Shown here piece by piece: positions 23,820 through 34,024 of a stretch of DNA of 64,000 nt. The notes under the pieces were generated by a model that was given only the letters and a program-made list of their open reading frames with translations, did no database searches and was not told the DNA's origin. Position numbers and translations under genes: made by a program. The stretch is from Plakobranchus ocellatus (taxonomy: Eukaryota > Mollusca > Gastropoda > Plakobranchidae). Location of the stretch: contig BLXT01005617.1 of NCBI GenBank assembly GCA_019648995.1, forward strand, positions 4,350,921 through 4,414,920. The letters run 5' to 3'. Positions within the stretch are counted from its first letter, which is position 1, and each line of letters starts with the position of its first letter.

Positions 23820-24832
23820 TGTAAGCATCAACTATAAAATTCTGTATGTAAAATATAATATATCTGCTAAATGGAGAGCTTTTGTCTCCATGAAAATATG
23901 TCCTCTGTTTGGTAAAGTAGGCAAATCAGGTAACAAAACAAAAACGGCAAAAATATAAGTAAGTATAATGCCCTAAATTCAGCTTTCTTGGCACATAGAC
24001 TTTTTTTAATTATATGTTTGTTATTTATCAGAAAGCATAGGAATAAACGTCATTTTTGCAACTTTGACTTAAAATTGATTAAAAATACCATATTGTTTTT
24101 TCAATTGGAATTTGAATTAGACATAACTTAAGTCCTATTTTCTCTTTATTTCCAAATGTGAAGTAACATTCATCCATAGCCCTTGTATTTTCTTTTAAAA
24201 TTAGCTGATTAAAAGTCTCAAAAGTATTAGAATATATAACTAAATCAAAACGGTGTACACGTGCAATATTGCTATACATACAACAGAATTTTCTAATGAT
24301 CTTATGTGATGGGAACTGCATTAAGTAAAGAGATTCCATGCTTGATCCAAGCATCAGGGAACCAGGATTAGAGGCTGATTGTTCTTGGCATGCAGCATTC
24401 TGAGGTGTTTTGCCATTGCTTTCTTCACCGTCTTTAATTTTGATCCATCTTAAGAAACCTAGCTACCCATTTAATCTGGGTGGACACAGATGAGCAATGA
24501 AAAACTGACTTATCCTAGACTGGGATTTGAACCTTGGATCTCTTACTTGGTAGCCGACTGCCCTACCAGGTAAGCCACCACTCCTGAATTTCCTATACTT
24601 GTAAGCTATATTACATGTCAAATCAGAGTAAAGAGAACTGGAGAAATAGCTTTTGAAGAAATTTACAAAATATGACAGTGACACTGCTAGCTGGAGTATC
24701 ATTAAACCTACCAACAATTCTTTTATGAGTGAAATTCTGCACATGTGCGGGCTTTGTTTCCTCATATCTTCGTGGAACACCAGTATATCTTGGAGCTAAG
24801 GCTGGTAAACTGTTGCGAAGTAAATCAGCCAT
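21190..24832 (-). CDS. C6orf163: Coiled-coil protein resembling the C6orf163 family
   Basis: A four-exon gene read on the minus strand: 24832-24712, 23750-23548, 22854-22652 and 21616-21190. Spliced, it gives 317 residues, close to the roughly 330 of the human family member. The N-terminus has NFTHKRIVGIGKDI, like the family's THKDILDIGANI region. It is followed by AENAVWDQAKQEKQEAVLKA, then long Glu/Lys/Ala-rich coiled coil, and a C-terminal MELRFYFQDFINRV plus GQSDYMLPP that parallels the human QKYINY and HADFILPE ends. All junctions keep phase with GT-AG introns. No catalytic motif, signal peptide or membrane segment is seen. The family's function is not established, and I propose none. 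The start is the first ATG that opens the conserved segment; a longer upstream frame exists but is not conserved. Family assignment is from memory of the human protein. Confidence 0.75.
21617..23547 (-). other. Introns 2 and 3 of the C6orf163-like gene (around exon 3)
   Basis: Intron 3 is 21617-22651 and intron 2 is 22855-23547. Both are AT-rich with GT-AG ends and no recognised insertion. Confidence 0.6.
22652..22854 (-). CDS. C6orf163: C6orf163-like exon 3
   Basis: Sixty-seven codons, EEVVKVEVALQKQMAEQVKE through AADAEAALR, pure coiled coil. The acceptor is ttcaataacag|G and the donor is AGAAA|gtaagt (phase 2). Confidence 0.82.
23548..23750 (-). CDS. C6orf163: C6orf163-like exon 2
   Basis: Begins GIGKDIQRRLLDSIEAEKLE and ends KIKEYEQLIK before donor gtagcc. 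The acceptor is tttctgaaag|G. The AENAVWDQAK segment gives the best family match. The exon is rich in Ala, Glu and Lys with heptad-like spacing. Confidence 0.8.
24450..24588 (-). mobile_element. tRNA-derived SINE
   Basis: On the minus strand a tRNA-like head carries an A box (TGGCTTACCTGG, 24578-24567) and a B box (GGTTCAAATCCC, 24533-24522), the internal RNA polymerase III promoter. It continues into a non-tRNA body ending near ...acccagattaaatggg. It lies in intron 1 of the C6orf163-like gene in the same orientation. It does not resemble the SINE at 43936. Confidence 0.72.
24712..24832 (-). CDS. C6orf163: C6orf163-like exon 1 (start codon)
   Basis: Forty codons from ATG at 24832, MADLLRNSLPALAPRYTGVP to HKRIV, ending with one base (G) before donor gtaggt. 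The frame stays open upstream to 24937, so a longer start (MSFWGN...) cannot be excluded; the family alignment favours the shorter one. Confidence 0.7.
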
Positions 24833-26640
24833 TTCCAAAAGGTAAGTTTGATTATTTTCAGATTCTGCGTAATGTCTGGCATTCAATTTCTGAAATTTTA
24901 TGAGAAACTTTAGACAAACATTGCCCCAAAAGCTCATGTAAAAAAACTAATTAAAAAGAAAAACAAAAATGCCAAAAAAACTCTAAGCAACACGAATTCT
25001 TTTAGTGCAATGTGGCAAATTTGTGTTGCAAGTCAAAAACAAAAAAATGCATGCATTTAAAATTTGTATATTATTGATAAAACAAAATCAATCAGCGACT
25101 TGCTCCAGAAAAAAGTTGATTTCAAATTACCCTGTTTAATCAGCAATATATAACAATAATTTTTGCCTATCCTTCTATCAGCATGTTGAATATGTCAAAA
25201 CTCCTAGTGATAGACTCTATTTGTATGAGATGTTTTTCTGTCTTTTTACTATACATTGTAAGGGACAGTAATTAGGGTTTTGAAGTCCTGTGTGTCAGGG
25301 TGATACAATATTATGATATTTTTATGTCCAAAAAGCTTTATGTTGGCAGAGAGTTATAATGTTTGTAGCCATCTAGGCAAGTCACATTTGCAGGTGATGA
25401 CTACTCATGTTTAAAGAAAATATTGCGTGTCCAGATTTTGATCCTTCAAATTATTTCTTTGTAGCAACCAAGGTATTGCTTTCAACCAATTTATTTTCTT
25501 TTTTTTTTAAATTAGGATCAAGGTTTAAAAAAAAAAATTTCAAGCTGATGATTGCAGTCCATTAATCTTCTCTTGAGCTGATCTTATTGTCCAGCAACAT
25601 ACCCTTTTGTAATTGTTTCATCGGGGTAAGAAAGTTACCCCTTGTTTAAAAAAAAAAAAAAAGTTAGTAGTGATTATTGATGCATCTTTATTGACGCATT
25701 TCTATACTTAACATCATCTGATAGCTCTTAAACTCAGATATACACGATTATTCTAAAATTGCATCTGAGTTATGCCTTGATGCTAACAAGGTGACGATTC
25801 ATAGTAAACACCCACACACTTCGCAATTTAAAATGATAGGATCCAATATTCATTAGAGGTAGGCCTACATGAACAATATTAAGCCTGGACATCTTCATAA
25901 AACATGAAACTTACTTGGCTCAAGTAGACTTGTTAATTTTTTGCGTTAGCAAATGAATAATAATATGACTTTCATTATCTGTACGAACATAACCTCAAAT
26001 TCCGTTTCTGAATCTGGAATCGGCTGCGCAACATGAAGATGGCTTTGATGTTATCATTTACTTCTCTCTGTAAAGCGTTGTTTGTTGCCTAGGGCCCTTA
26101 GGTAGGAAGAAGCTATGTAGTAATGGAAAGTCATGTGACATAAGCTCGGTATAATCGATAAGTTGATTTGATTTTGACTCTTTCTTCCTCTTCACATCGG
26201 AACTCGGAAACCCACCCCATTTTACACCAAGAGGTGCACGCAGCATTAGATGATATTAGATCCAGTCCACCAGTGTAAATGTCTAGTGTCCAGGTGTGCA
26301 TCGTGTTCTGTGTAGTGTATCTGGTACAGAGGAATCACACCTTTAAGGTCCCTAGAACTAGAATCTATGTTTGATCAAAATCTATTTTCTTTCTAGGCCT
26401 GTGCAGCATCAGTTACTGATGTTGCTGGCTTTACATATGATTTTCTTTTTTAATACATCAAGAGAATGATAGGCGTATTGTGGATGATTTTTCCAAAATA
26501 GGATTTGCGGCGACCTTGCTGTTACTTGGAAGGTAGGTAGAATCTAGATCTAGATCGACATCTAGATCTAGACCTTAAACAATGTTGCAAAAAAGAAGTT
26601 AGATATCTAGATCTAGATCACGCATGTCAAACGCAAACAA
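24833..26640. other. Upstream region of the C6orf163-like gene
   Basis: Likely holds its 5' UTR and promoter; gttgcgcagccgattccag near 26020 (minus) is less AT-rich than its surroundings. No coding exon is supported. Confidence 0.35.
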
Positions 26641-26700
26641 AATTATTAATATAAAAAAAAAACGAAGTGACTAGATTAGATCTAGATCTAGGCCTAGATC

Positions 26701-26941
26701 GGTAATCCTTACCATCTGCGGTCCCTACGAAACCGATAAATCTGACGAAAATAAACGGGTTTTTGTTGATTCGTCCGATTTGGTTGTCAAATGCGATAGT
26801 GTGAAAATGAAACACAATTTCCTAAGATCTCTCGAGTTTTTTTTCTAGATAGGACCTTATCAACTAAAATCACTTCATTTCGTCAATATTATCGGTAGGC
26901 CTAAACAAACCCCGCAGGGACCGCAGATGGTAAGGATTACC
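26701..26941. mobile_element. MITE A, 241 bp, 8-bp target duplication
   Basis: Terminal inverted repeats of 26 bases, GGTAATCCTTACCATCTGCG then GTCCCT, are identical at both ends. Flanks are cctagatc at 26693-26700 and 26942-26949, an exact 8-bp duplication, though the surrounding TCTAGATC tract makes a chance match easier. It has no coding capacity. The 8-bp duplication suggests a hAT-type mobiliser, but the termini are not classic hAT. Confidence 0.8.
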
Positions 26942-26980
26942 CCTAGATCTAGAATCTAGATATCTAGATCAAGATCTTGC

Positions 26981-27242
26981 GGCGCTTTTTCGTTTGTTCC
27001 CACCCCGACTTTCTATATAGGCCTAGAGATTCTAGATCTAGATCTAGCTATATTATCTGATATGAGCAAACAACAAAATGTCAAATTGTGTAGATTTTGT
27101 GTGAAAATAATATGTTCATTAAAACTTGGCCTGCGACCTCATCATTTCTTTTATGGATTAGGAAGATAGAGCCAGATCGAAAAATATAGCTAGAATATAG
27201 GCCTATATAAAAAGTCGGGGTGGGAACAAACGAAAAAGCGCC
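26981..27242. mobile_element. MITE C, 262 bp
   Basis: Inverted ends GGCGCTTTTTCGTTTGTTCC continuing CACCCCGACTTT match over about 40 bases at left (26981-27022) and right (27196-27242). Interior is AT-rich, no coding. Flanks share only atctt, so the duplication is uncertain. A copy of its right end recurs in the tandem duplication at 27661. Confidence 0.75.
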
Positions 27243-27819
27243 CCATCTTTCTAGGCTTCTGCACTTTTTCAACTTGAGATGTTATAGCAGGGCCTTGGCA
27301 CTGGTGGAGGACTGCGGTCCCTATCAGTTTTCCTCCTAAACTGGATGGCCATTTCGATTATTTAACGCCAATGGGTGTACAAACTACTACTACTTCGATA
27401 TGTCTTTTTTTTATGATTGAATGTTTCTTAAACGGCTGGCTCTATTATTATGAAAATTTGAAAAAAAATTTCATTCTCACACCATCAGCTACATACGAAA
27501 TGAACCTACAGGCAATATTGTAGATTCTTGAAGCCCACCTACTGACATCAAATAATCGAAATGGCCGACTTCCTTGGGTGGACAAAGTAGGGACCGCAGT
27601 CCTCCACCAGTGCCAGGGCCTTTTATTATTTCTAAATTAATCTTTTTTTTTATTTTGCTTGATCGAAAAATATAGCTAGAATATAGGCCTATATTAAAAG
27701 TCGGGGTGGGAACAAACGAAAAAGCGCCCCATCTTTCTAGGCTTCTGCGCTTTTTCAACTTGAGATGTTATAGCAGGGCCTTTTATTATTTCTAAATTAA
27801 TCTTTTTTTTATTTTGCTT
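27175..27819. repeat. Tandem duplication, 160-bp unit, one copy carrying MITE B
   Basis: Copy 1 is 27175-27660 (160 bp once MITE B and one target copy are removed). Copy 2 is 27661-27819. Both run from gatcgaaaaatatagctag to attttgctt, with about two substitutions and a T-run length change. The duplication is therefore recent and MITE B entered copy 1 only. Confidence 0.92.
27297..27614. mobile_element. MITE B, 318 bp, exact 8-bp target duplication
   Basis: Ends GGCACTGGTGGAGGACTGCG + GTCCCTA and the inverted copy at right; similarity continues inward through gccatttcgattattt, about 70 bases. Flanks are AGGGCCTT at 27289-27296 and 27615-27622. The neighbouring duplicate at 27661-27819 shows the same site with one AGGGCCTT and no element, which defines the ends exactly. 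Confidence 0.92.
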
Positions 27820-30800
27820 GTGTGTTGACGTGTCTTCTGAATTCTGATTAGACCTACAGTAAAACATGTTTAAACTGAAATTCTAGGAAATATGATTTCT
27901 ATTATTTTGTTATAGTGCATTAAATAAGTACATGCAAGATTAATAAAGGACAGAAACTAGCTCCCGATTTATTAAGTTAAACCAATCCCACCCATCATCT
28001 CAATACAATCTGAATGCACATGCCTATCCACGCATCTTTCTCTCTTTTTTATCCATTTGTCTATCTTCTTCTCTTTCCTTTTCACTTTTTCAGTTAAGAG
28101 GTTCTTGCACCTATTATCAATCTAGAATAATTATAATACATGTAGAGCTTTCACAATTTCATCATTGCCTAAGTAAGTTTTTCGCTTCTGAAGTCCTCAA
28201 GAGAGATGGCTTTATTACCACCTGTGATGCAACAATGTTTGCTTAGCTTTGTGCTGACGGGACCTAGACACATATATAGGGAGGTGTCTGGCAGGCTCCC
28301 ATTGCATAACTGTGGAAGAGAAGGGAAGGGCGGATATGTGCAATGGACCAAGATCTAGCCAGACATCGGGCCTGGCCTGCTGTAGTGTGAGGTACCGGTA
28401 ACAGCTTTGGGTTTGCGTGGAGTAATGCGAGGAAAAAAAGTAAAGGTGAAGGTGTAAAAATGATTTTTTTTTTATGTGCAGGTCAGACAGTGGCTGGGCT
28501 TTCCCGGTACTTTTAATTTGGCTTTCGCAATAGTATTAGTAAGGCAGCCAATGCTTCTGGTTCAATACATGTTTAATAAGACAGAATAAAAGGAAAAAAA
28601 GAAAGCTCTTCAATTTCCTTTTGGTTTAGCCATTTTCGGTTTAGGTCTGCTGTACTGTACTTTTCTTTGCAATATTTTGCAGCAATGGAAATGTAATGTT
28701 CTAAATCTAGATGGCGGATTCCATGGGGGACTTTGGCCAATTTACTTTTTCACCCCCAAAATATCAAAATTTGAAAACTCAACAAGATAGTCAAATTTGG
28801 TATCATTTTAAAGGGCATTTCAAGAGCTTTCAGAAATCACAAGAATTTTGAGCATGAGATATTTGTGGCTGGAGAAAATTGCAAGCAAAGACACTCTTTT
28901 ACACAATGTGAAAATTTGTCTTCAATACCTACATAAAGGGTCCCAGACCTCTGAATGCTCAAAAAAGTTTTTAATGTCTCACTTCATATATCACAGTTAG
29001 TAGATGTATAAGAGAAGCTTGCTGTGTTATATGAACAGATTATTTAAAGAAAACAACAGCGTTACATACTGACAAAGAAGGTAATGTCGACAGGTGATTT
29101 AAGAATATAATACATTACATTTTTGTCCTCCAGATTAACATTACACACACAGAATGGTTTAAGGATGCTGTAAAAATTGTAAATACTAACTAAAAAAGAG
29201 AACAACAAAAAAAAATACACAAAAAGATTAATTTAAAAAAAGGGCCTCAGGCCCTATGTAGGGCTGGGATTCTGGGCCAGTAATAGTTCTTTACTATTCC
29301 AGGAACAATCTTTAGTGATAACGTCGTGGATTGCCTGTATAACTTCTCACTTACACTTTTATCGAAAAATTGGCCATAATAGAATTGAATTTTGACCAGA
29401 TAAAAAAATAGGTTTTGATTTAAGGTATCAAACTGAGATGGTATTTCTACCAAGCTTGTGAGGTCAATTTTCAGACTGTGACGAATCCTGCAGAATAAAG
29501 GGCCGATATAGAGAAAAAAATGACCTAACTTAACAATTCATTATTGATATTCTTGATCATATACTTATAAGACAATATGCTTAGACATTTCTGCAATTAG
29601 TTTTATTGAGATTGAACCAAAAGCAATGTGTAACAGAGCCAACTGAGGGGATTTACAACCGTGAATTCAATGATAAGGCAAAGTCTGATAGTCGCAGTCT
29701 GATGACTCACATTAGATCTAGGTCCATTAAAACTTTTCTTTTTGAACATTCCCCACAATTTGCATATCAAACTAAAGGGATAGGCCCAACAACTTCTATA
29801 TATAGGAAGCCCTTCTATATATCTACTTTTTATCTGCTATCCACAAAATGAAGACGTTGCGGGCATAAAATTATATAAATATTGTGTGAAATGCGCACTG
29901 TTTACATTATAACCTAACATGCAACCTCTTCCTTGAGCCTGTCCGCAGATAATCCCTGTCTGATTGTTCACACTTTTAAAAATAGCCTGTACATCTATCT
30001 CTCGCATACACATGTCACTCATCATAAGCACATTATTGTTGTTAATTTTGTTTTATTGGCTTGTGGAGGAATATGAGAGCTAAAAGGTTAAAATCAGGAT
30101 AAGACCTTTTTTTCTTAGAAGTTTTTTTCCCTTTTAACAAACATGAAATTTTAAATGCGTAGTCTCCAATTCTAATCTTTAAGTGCCGACAAAACTTTAT
30201 ATTTGGATGAAAATACAAGCAATTGTTGAAAGTTGTTGGTAATTTTATAAAATTGTCAACAGTTGACTGGTAACTCAATCTTGGCTGACATTCAAATCCA
30301 AGATGGTGATATCTAGAGTAGTCAGTTTTCCAAAATTTAAAAAAATATCTTTATGTTTGGATGAAGTTACAAGTAATTGTTGAAAGTTGTTGGTAATTGC
30401 ATAAAATTGTCAACAGTTCACTGAAATTGCTTTCATTTTGACATTTTTACAATCATAAAATCGCTTTGTGCTCTCTTACTTACAGTGTTTCTTTCTTTAA
30501 AAACATTTCCAATTAGACCTAGTGATTACAAAGCAGAGAGTGTATTAAAGCCTATAAGTAACCTTAGAGATCTATAAGAAAAATCAAAAACAGCCTTTGA
30601 GTTTGACGGAGTCTCATCATGGATGATGGCAATCAAAATTTATAACTGACACAATCTATTTCTAATCCACTAAAAAGGGAGATCTATATGATAGAAATGA
30701 TTGAGAATACTAAGATGTAAGGCTTTGTTTTAATATTGATTGAAATATCTAGTTTGTGAGCAATCTAGTATCCATAGACATACCGTTTTGTTGTGTGCAG

Positions 30801-33800
30801 TATCTTAAGTCTTATAAAATTTATTTTTTCTTGAAAATATAACTCTTTTGATTGTGGTTAAATTTGATGTCACATTGAGTTTTCACTCTGCTACATCTAT
30901 TAGTATAAATGCTAAAATAAAAAGATTGTTTACATCAAAGAAAGTAATCAATAAAAATAGGGGAAAGCACATCAGATGAAAGCTATATTATTCGAAATTT
31001 ATACATGAGAGGCAAACATAGTGAGGCAGTTAAAAATGGCTGTGGACATATGGTGGTGCAGGGGTGGTTTTTGTTTTGGCTGACTCTTAGCCTCGTAGGG
31101 AGTTTTTCATTTGTTGCCTATTTTTCCTAATTGCTAATGTAGAAATACAGAAAAGATAGAATGTCAAGATTAGTGATTGTTATTGATACAATAAGTCTTG
31201 AGGCTAAAAGAATTAGAATTAAAATTTCTCATTTTTGTAACCATACGATCAATGATCAGGAAGCCCTGAGCAGGAAAAATATATAATCTTATTGCACTTT
31301 CTTATTTGCTCATAAAGCACATTATACTGTAAGTAAAATCAGGATGATGTATCTTGTATTATAATGCTGGTGATTGCAGAGAAACAAAATCATCTAACAC
31401 ATAGAAATAGGCTAATATTTGTATTTGTGGTTTTGTAAAACCCCTTGCCAAAATTTTTTAAACAATCTACAATAAAAATGGGTGAAAGATTAGGCTAACA
31501 TGAGTGTAATTTACTAATTTAGCTGTCGTGGTATAAAGCTTTTGAGAGTGATTAATTTTGTTGAGTGATTACCACAAGATCAAAAGCCATTTTTCGTTTA
31601 GCATGGGTGTGATTAATGGTTGAATCCATTTGCTTCATTTTTTTCAAAAGTACATATACTGAGCCAGCTTTAAGATCATCCTACTTAAGATGTGTCATAT
31701 TTACCATGTTCTGATTTTTCAAAGTCTAAACATATGAAATAATTTATTTTGTTCTGGCAAGTTTAGTGCAGTTTACCCAGTTAACACTATCGCAACAGAG
31801 TCACGAAAATGCTGATTGATAATTTTTTTAAAAATGCAAAACTTGAGATGCACCTCGGCTACTTGCATTTCAGTCTGTGACCCAGCCATGTTAACACTTT
31901 TTACACAGCATCCAACTAAAATATTGCTGATACTGCGGCATGTCCGAGCAACTTCTGTCATTAGTAAGAGAGATGTTGTACAAACTTTTAAAATTCACAA
32001 TTATTTTTCATTATCTTCTCACATTACATATTTTTCAGTTAATATTATAACTGCTTAAAGCTTATACAATTCATTTCAGGCACAATCAATCAAAGGATGG
32101 GTATAATAAGAGAGAGAAAGAAAGAGTGATGAAAACAGCATGTGGCAAAATACTTTGTAATACTTATGTCTGATTTATTCCTATCCAAAAAAATTATGCG
32201 TGGCATGTAGGGTAGTTCAAGATTTTTTTTTTTTTATTATTATTTCTCGGTTTTCTTTAATCTTCATTGACAGATTCAGCCAACAGCATAAGTTAAAAAT
32301 CTAATAGACGTTACACTTCTTAAAAAAGTTAAACAGCATCCATTTTCAAATAGAAAAAAAAATGAGATAAATTTTGATATATGTTGTCTTAAGTTTTAGG
32401 CAGATCAAAAGCACTCTCTGGTTTGGTTACGTCATTCCTCTTGGCCTTCATTGGCTGGGTACCAGTGGCAGATTTTAGGATGATTTAGCCAACAATAGCA
32501 CTCCAGAAGTGTTGATACCCCAATATGTGAAAGAGAAGAATTTTTAAAAAATAATTCAAAAAAAATTTTTTACTGGAATTTTAGAATGTTTCATGGGGAA
32601 AAAATTTAAATACTAGTCACATCACAATTTAATGGCTGTATCCAGGTTTCAGTCTTGCAAGATTCACATTACCTTAAAAGAGATTTGATATATCAAGACC
32701 AGTGCAAAGGAGTCAAAAGTCAAATTTTGAACTTTTTAATCATTGAAACATCTTAACTTTTATCTGTGGACATGGAGAAAACTGGATAAGACAATTTCGA
32801 ATCTGAGTAAAGATATGGGATATGATATAAAAAAAAGAAACAGCTAAAAAATTTGTTGTTTTTTTTTTCAAAAGTTGACATTAGACTCATTAGGACTGGT
32901 CTTAAGGCAGACAATTATAAATGTAAATTGTAACTTAAAATGGCTCATTGGATCAATCCAATGGCATCATTTAAGTGCAACATGATTCTCTGCTAACTTT
33001 CAAAGTAGGTTTTGGCTTATTTATGAAGCACAGAAGGTTAGAAGACCATCTCTGTTTTTCTAAAGTCAAAACACTTTCTTCTAAACTCTTTGTTTTCCAT
33101 GTTAGAAATATTCAAGTCCTTCATGATGATTCAAGTGTCTTATAAACTAATGATATCACTATGACACATAGAAGCAAGTTCATGTGGGGGATTAATCTCA
33201 GTTCTGTGAAGTACTGACTGTGTCAATTTATGTTCATCAAGCCCTGATTAATTTACTGTTTTCTAGTTATTGTCATATCATTTAATCATAAAGTTGAATG
33301 TCTTCACCAAACATATGTGAAAAAAGTTTTTCAGTCATTGAAAAGGGCATTATAAAAGCTGACCAGGTATATTATATATTAAGTTTTAGTCAAATAGGTG
33401 TGTGTATTATTTATATTTTTTCTTGTTAAATTTTGTGAAAAACTTGTGCATTAAAAAACAACACATTTCACTATTTTATGCTTGTATATTGTGTAAAACT
33501 TTCCATCCAAAAAGGCATTTTGTTTTTTGATTTTTGAAGTAGTCACATCCAGTCACATTTCGATGGCTAGCACATTAAACCTCTAAAATCCCTTCACAAA
33601 GAAGGCACTTCAGAGGTTTGATTCTCCTGCTCCAGTGATGGCTATTTATTATGTTTATGTTTTATGCATCTATTGGGTGAGATTGGCTAAAATGGTAATA
33701 TTTTTTTCCAGCTCAGGTATTTAGATTTCCAAACAACTTTTTCTTCGTTTCTTTTGGATAGAGTGGTTAAAATTATGCTGTTCTAATTATCCTTTTTAGG

Positions 33801-34002
33801 AATTTTTCTCGTCACTTTTTTTTTTTAATTATTAAGAAATGTCTGTGAGCATTTTAATTTTGTTAAACTATTTTGACATAAAATCATAAGAATCTACAGA
33901 GTATAAAAAACTACAGTTAGTGTGCTTTCATTATTTTTATTGTTGCCATCTTTTCTTTCCTAGTTTTAGTGACAACATAACTTGGAAAACTTTATTGATG
34001 GA
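27820..34002. other. Region between the divergent genes, 5' of PGC-1
   Basis: Contains a less AT-rich stretch near 28200-28400 with a TATA-like atatatagg (28271), a possible promoter, and a direct duplication at 30195-30423. No coding exon is supported. Non-coding 5' exons of the PGC-1 gene could lie here. Confidence 0.4.
30195..30423. repeat. Direct duplication, about 73 bp, 154-bp period
   Basis: Two copies, 30195-30266 and 30349-30423, share aattgttgaaagttgttggt followed by aaaattgtcaacagtt, with scattered differences. No inverted ends or coding sequence were seen. Confidence 0.8.
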
Positions 34003-34024
34003 ATGATGGAATCATTCAATGAGG
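34003..34024 (+). CDS. PPARGC1: PGC-1 exon 1 (putative start)
   Basis: ATGATGGAATCATTCAATGA then GG and donor gtatgt: MMESFNE plus one base. The same frame is closed by TAG TGA just upstream, so this is a start rather than an internal exon if it is used. Phase 1 matches exon 2. The exon is tiny and rests on phase, donor and position only. Confidence 0.5.

Noticed and set aside
24520-24590. Functional tRNA gene on the minus strand
   Set aside because: A and B boxes only; it continues into a SINE body and the acceptor stem does not pair.
29247-29453. Minus-strand frame ending KIVPGIVKNYYWPRIPALHRA-like sequence
   Set aside because: Looks somewhat protein-like but matches no family I know, and no neighbouring exon or repeat supports it.
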